DNA from: Solirubrobacteraceae bacterium | Lineage (GTDB): Bacteria; Actinomycetota; Thermoleophilia; Solirubrobacterales; Solirubrobacteraceae | Assembly: GCA_025935735.1 (NCBI GenBank) | Contig: JAICUS010000220.1 | Coordinates: 1-8,987 of the forward strand | DNA: 8,987 nt | Direction of reading: 5' to 3' | Part shown: piece by piece, positions 6,946 through 8,987 of the stretch | Layout: the number at the start of each line of letters is the position of its first letter | How positions within the stretch are numbered: the stretch's first letter is position 1 | Notes under the pieces: generated by a model | The model's database searches: none | What the model was told of the DNA's origin: nothing | The model's input: only the letters and a program-made list of their open reading frames with translations | Translations under genes and position numbers: made by a program

Positions 6946-8987
6946 GTGACGGCGACCCTCCCAGAGCGCCGGGCGGCGCGCGCCGCCCCGCGCCCACGCG
7001 TGCTGCGGGCCGAGATCCAGGCGCTGCGGGCGGTGGCGGTCGGCCTGGTCGTCATCTGCCATTCCTGGCCCAGCCTGCTGCCGGGCGGGTTCATCGGGGT
7101 CGACGTGTTCTTCGTCATCTCCGGCTTCCTCATCACCGCGCAGCTGCTGGGGGAGGTGGACCGCAAGGGCACGGTCTCGCTGGCCGGGTTCTGGGCGCGC
7201 CGGGCGCGCCGCATCCTGCCCGCCGCGCTGCTCGTGCTCGCCGCGGTGGCCGCCGGGACGCTGCTGTGGGTCCCGCAGAACCACTGGGACCAGTTCCTCA
7301 CCGAGATCCGGGCGAGCACGGCCTACGTGGAGAACTGGCAGCTCGCGCACACCGCCACCGACTACTTCGCCAACGCGGCCAGCGTGCAGTCCCCGGTCCA
7401 GCACTACTGGTCGCTGTCCGCGGAGGAGCAGTTCTACCTCGTCTGGCCGGTGCTGATCGGGCTGGCCGTGGCGCTGCGCGGCCGCCGGCGGGCGCTCGCG
7501 CTGGCCATGGGCGCGCTCGGCCTGGCCAGCCTGGCCTACTCGATCTACGACACCCACGCCGACCCGGCGGCGGCCTACTTCATCACCCCGACCCGGGCGT
7601 GGGAGTTCGCCGCCGGCGGGCTGCTGGCGCTGCTCGCGGTCCGCCCGCGCGGCGGTCCGCTGCTCACCTGGGCGGGCCTCGGCGCGATCGGCCTCGCCGC
7701 GGCGACGTACAGCAGCCACACGGCGTTCCCCGGCTTCGCCGCGCTGCTGCCCGTGCTCGGCGCGGTCGCGGTGATCTGGGGCGAGTCGCCCAACGCGCTG
7801 CTGCGGGCGCGGCCCGTGCAGTGGCTCGGCGACGTCTCCTACTCGGTCTACCTGTGGCACTGGCCGCTGCTGATCCTCGCGCCGTACGCGCTCTCCCGCA
7901 CGTCGCTCACCACCCCCCAGAAGGTCGTCCTCGTCGCCCTCACGCTGCTGCTCTCCGGGCTCAGCAAGCGCTGGGTGGAGGACCCGGTCCGCGCCGGGCC
8001 GCTGCTCGCCCGCCGGCCCGCGCGCTGGACGTTCGCCGCCGCGCTGTGCGGCACCGCGGCCGTGTTCGCTCTCACCGCGGGCGGCGTGAACCGCCTGCAC
8101 GAGCAGATCCGCGTGGCCGAGCGCGCGGCGGCCAAGACGATCGCGTCCAAGCCGCGCTGCTTCGGCGCCGCGGCGCGCGACCCGCGCCACCGCTGCCACA
8201 ACGCCCGGCTCGATCGCACGGTCGTGCCCGCGCCCGCGGACGCGCTGCGGATCCAGCGCCCGTGCGACGCGGTGCAGCGCACGGCGGTGATGACCGTGTG
8301 CGCGTTCGGCCAGCGGCCGGCGAACCCGCGCGGGACCGCGGTGCTGGTGGGCGACAGCCACGCGATGCACCTGCAGCAGACGGTGCAGGTGGTGACCGAC
8401 CGCCACCGCTACCGCGCGCTGCTCAACGCCCGCAGCCACTGCCCGTACTCGGCCGCGCCGATCATGCTCGAGGATGCGGCCGACCGCGCCGGCTGCAACC
8501 GCCGCAACCGCGACCTGCCGGAATGGTTCCGCGCGCACCCCGACGTCAGCGTCGCGTTCATCGCCCACTTCGTCGAGACCTCGGGCAAGGCGGAGCCCCA
8601 GCCGGGGCAGAGCCAGTTCGCCGCCGAGGTCGACGGCTACGAGCGCGCCTGGCGCGCGCTGCCGCGCAGCGTGAAGCGCATCGTCGTGATCCGCGACACG
8701 CCGGAGACGCCGGTCGGCACGCTCGACTGCATCACGCGCGCGATGGACCGCCACCAGCGCGCCGGCGAGCGCTGCGCGTTCCCGCGCGCCCCGGCGGTGC
8801 CGCCCGACCCGGCCGCGACGGCCGCGCGCCGCATCCACGACCCGCGCGTGAAGCTCGTCGACCTCAACCACTCCATCTGCGACCGCCGCCGCTGCTACCC
8901 CGTCGTCGGCGGCGTCCTCGTCTACAAAGACCTGTCGCACCTGACGCCGCTGTTCGCCACGACGCTCGGCCCGTTCCTGGACCGCCG
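6946..8987 (+). CDS. OafA/YrhL-type membrane acyltransferase with C-terminal SGNH domain (3' end outside window)
   Basis: The encoded protein should add or move acyl groups, commonly acetyl, on an extracytoplasmic glycan such as cell-wall polysaccharide or lipid-linked sugar. From GTG at 6946 there are 680 residues to the edge. The acyltransferase-3 domain fills about 22-345, with conserved His39 in VICHSWP, GFIGVDVFFVISGFLIT (48-64), the basic RRARRILPA (85-93) and HYWSLSAEEQFYLVWP (153-168). About ten membrane helices are expected, plus a last one near 361-382. A linker then leads to an SGNH hydrolase-like domain with the nucleophile motif GDSH (Ser471) and the catalytic pair DLSHLT (Asp662, His665). 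Cysteines flanking the DRRR segment and others in this domain suggest disulfides outside the cell. DxxHLT normally lies near the C-terminus, so only a few residues are probably missing. The start is chosen because it gives a normal short basic N-terminus; it has no clear ribosome site. Confidence 0.93.
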   Translation, partial: MTATLPERRAARAAPRPRVLRAEIQALRAVAVGLVVICHSWPSLLPGGFIGVDVFFVISGFLITAQLLGEVDRKGTVSLAGFWARRARRILPAALLVLAAVAAGTLLWVPQNHWDQFLTEIRASTAYVENWQLAHTATDYFANAASVQSPVQHYWSLSAEEQFYLVWPVLIGLAVALRGRRRALALAMGALGLASLAYSIYDTHADPAAAYFITPTRAWEFAAGGLLALLAVRPRGGPLLTWAGLGAIGLAAATYSSHTAFPGFAALLPVLGAVAVIWGESPNALLRARPVQWLGDVSYSVYLWHWPLLILAPYALSRTSLTTPQKVVLVALTLLLSGLSKRWVEDPVRAGPLLARRPARWTFAAALCGTAAVFALTAGGVNRLHEQIRVAERAAAKTIASKPRCFGAAARDPRHRCHNARLDRTVVPAPADALRIQRPCDAVQRTAVMTVCAFGQRPANPRGTAVLVGDSHAMHLQQTVQVVTDRHRYRALLNARSHCPYSAAPIMLEDAADRAGCNRRNRDLPEWFRAHPDVSVAFIAHFVETSGKAEPQPGQSQFAAEVDGYERAWRALPRSVKRIVVIRDTPETPVGTLDCITRAMDRHQRAGERCAFPRAPAVPPDPAATAARRIHDPRVKLVDLNHSICDRRRCYPVVGGVLVYKDLSHLTPLFATTLGPFLDR

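Noticed and set aside
6940..8940. A 666-codon minus-strand frame opposite the acyltransferase gene.
   Set aside because: It consists of low-complexity Arg/Gly/Ala/Asp text without motifs, while the plus strand encodes a full acyltransferase plus SGNH domain.

Overview
The window is very GC-rich DNA with almost exclusively G/C third codon positions, several GTG starts and tightly overlapping genes. Together with an uncharacterised small protein of a type I associate with Actinomycetota, this points to a high-GC actinobacterium. Thermoleophilia/Solirubrobacterales is my guess, but nothing in the window proves the class.

Layout. Positions 1-5812 (minus strand) hold a complete-looking Kdp potassium-uptake locus, except that kdpB runs off the left edge. 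In transcription order it is a short kdpD-type sensor kinase (5812-4688), kdpE (4691-4005), a 26-codon kdpF-like gene (3948-3868), kdpA (3871-2156), kdpC (2156-1572) and kdpB (1582 to beyond 1). Most of these genes overlap by 1 to 11 bases, which suggests translational coupling. The kinase and KdpE should sense potassium or turgor stress and switch on the pump. KdpA forms the K+ channel-like subunit, KdpB is the P-type ATPase, and KdpC and the small peptide are accessory membrane subunits.

Three things depart from the textbook Kdp system. The structural order is A-C-B instead of A-B-C. The kinase has only the four-helix DUF4118 membrane module plus the catalytic core, without the large N-terminal KdpD sensor and universal-stress-like domains. 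The small peptide ahead of kdpA does not look like classical KdpF. A 13-bp direct repeat with a 21-bp period lies between kdpE and the kdpF-like gene and is a candidate KdpE operator.

Upstream of the kinase (5833-6327, minus) is a GNAT acetyltransferase gene, 20 bases away and probably co-transcribed, with a -10-like TATATT placed for leaderless expression. Positions 6340-6480 hold the broken 5' end of an FGGY-type sugar kinase gene. It is followed by a small uncharacterised membrane-anchored protein with paired Cys/His motifs (6482-6796, minus). The divergent spacer 6797-6945 contains a frameshifted coding-like remnant. Positions 6946-8987 (plus) encode an OafA/YrhL-type membrane acyltransferase fused to an extracytoplasmic SGNH domain. 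It is cut by the right edge, probably only a few residues before its natural end.
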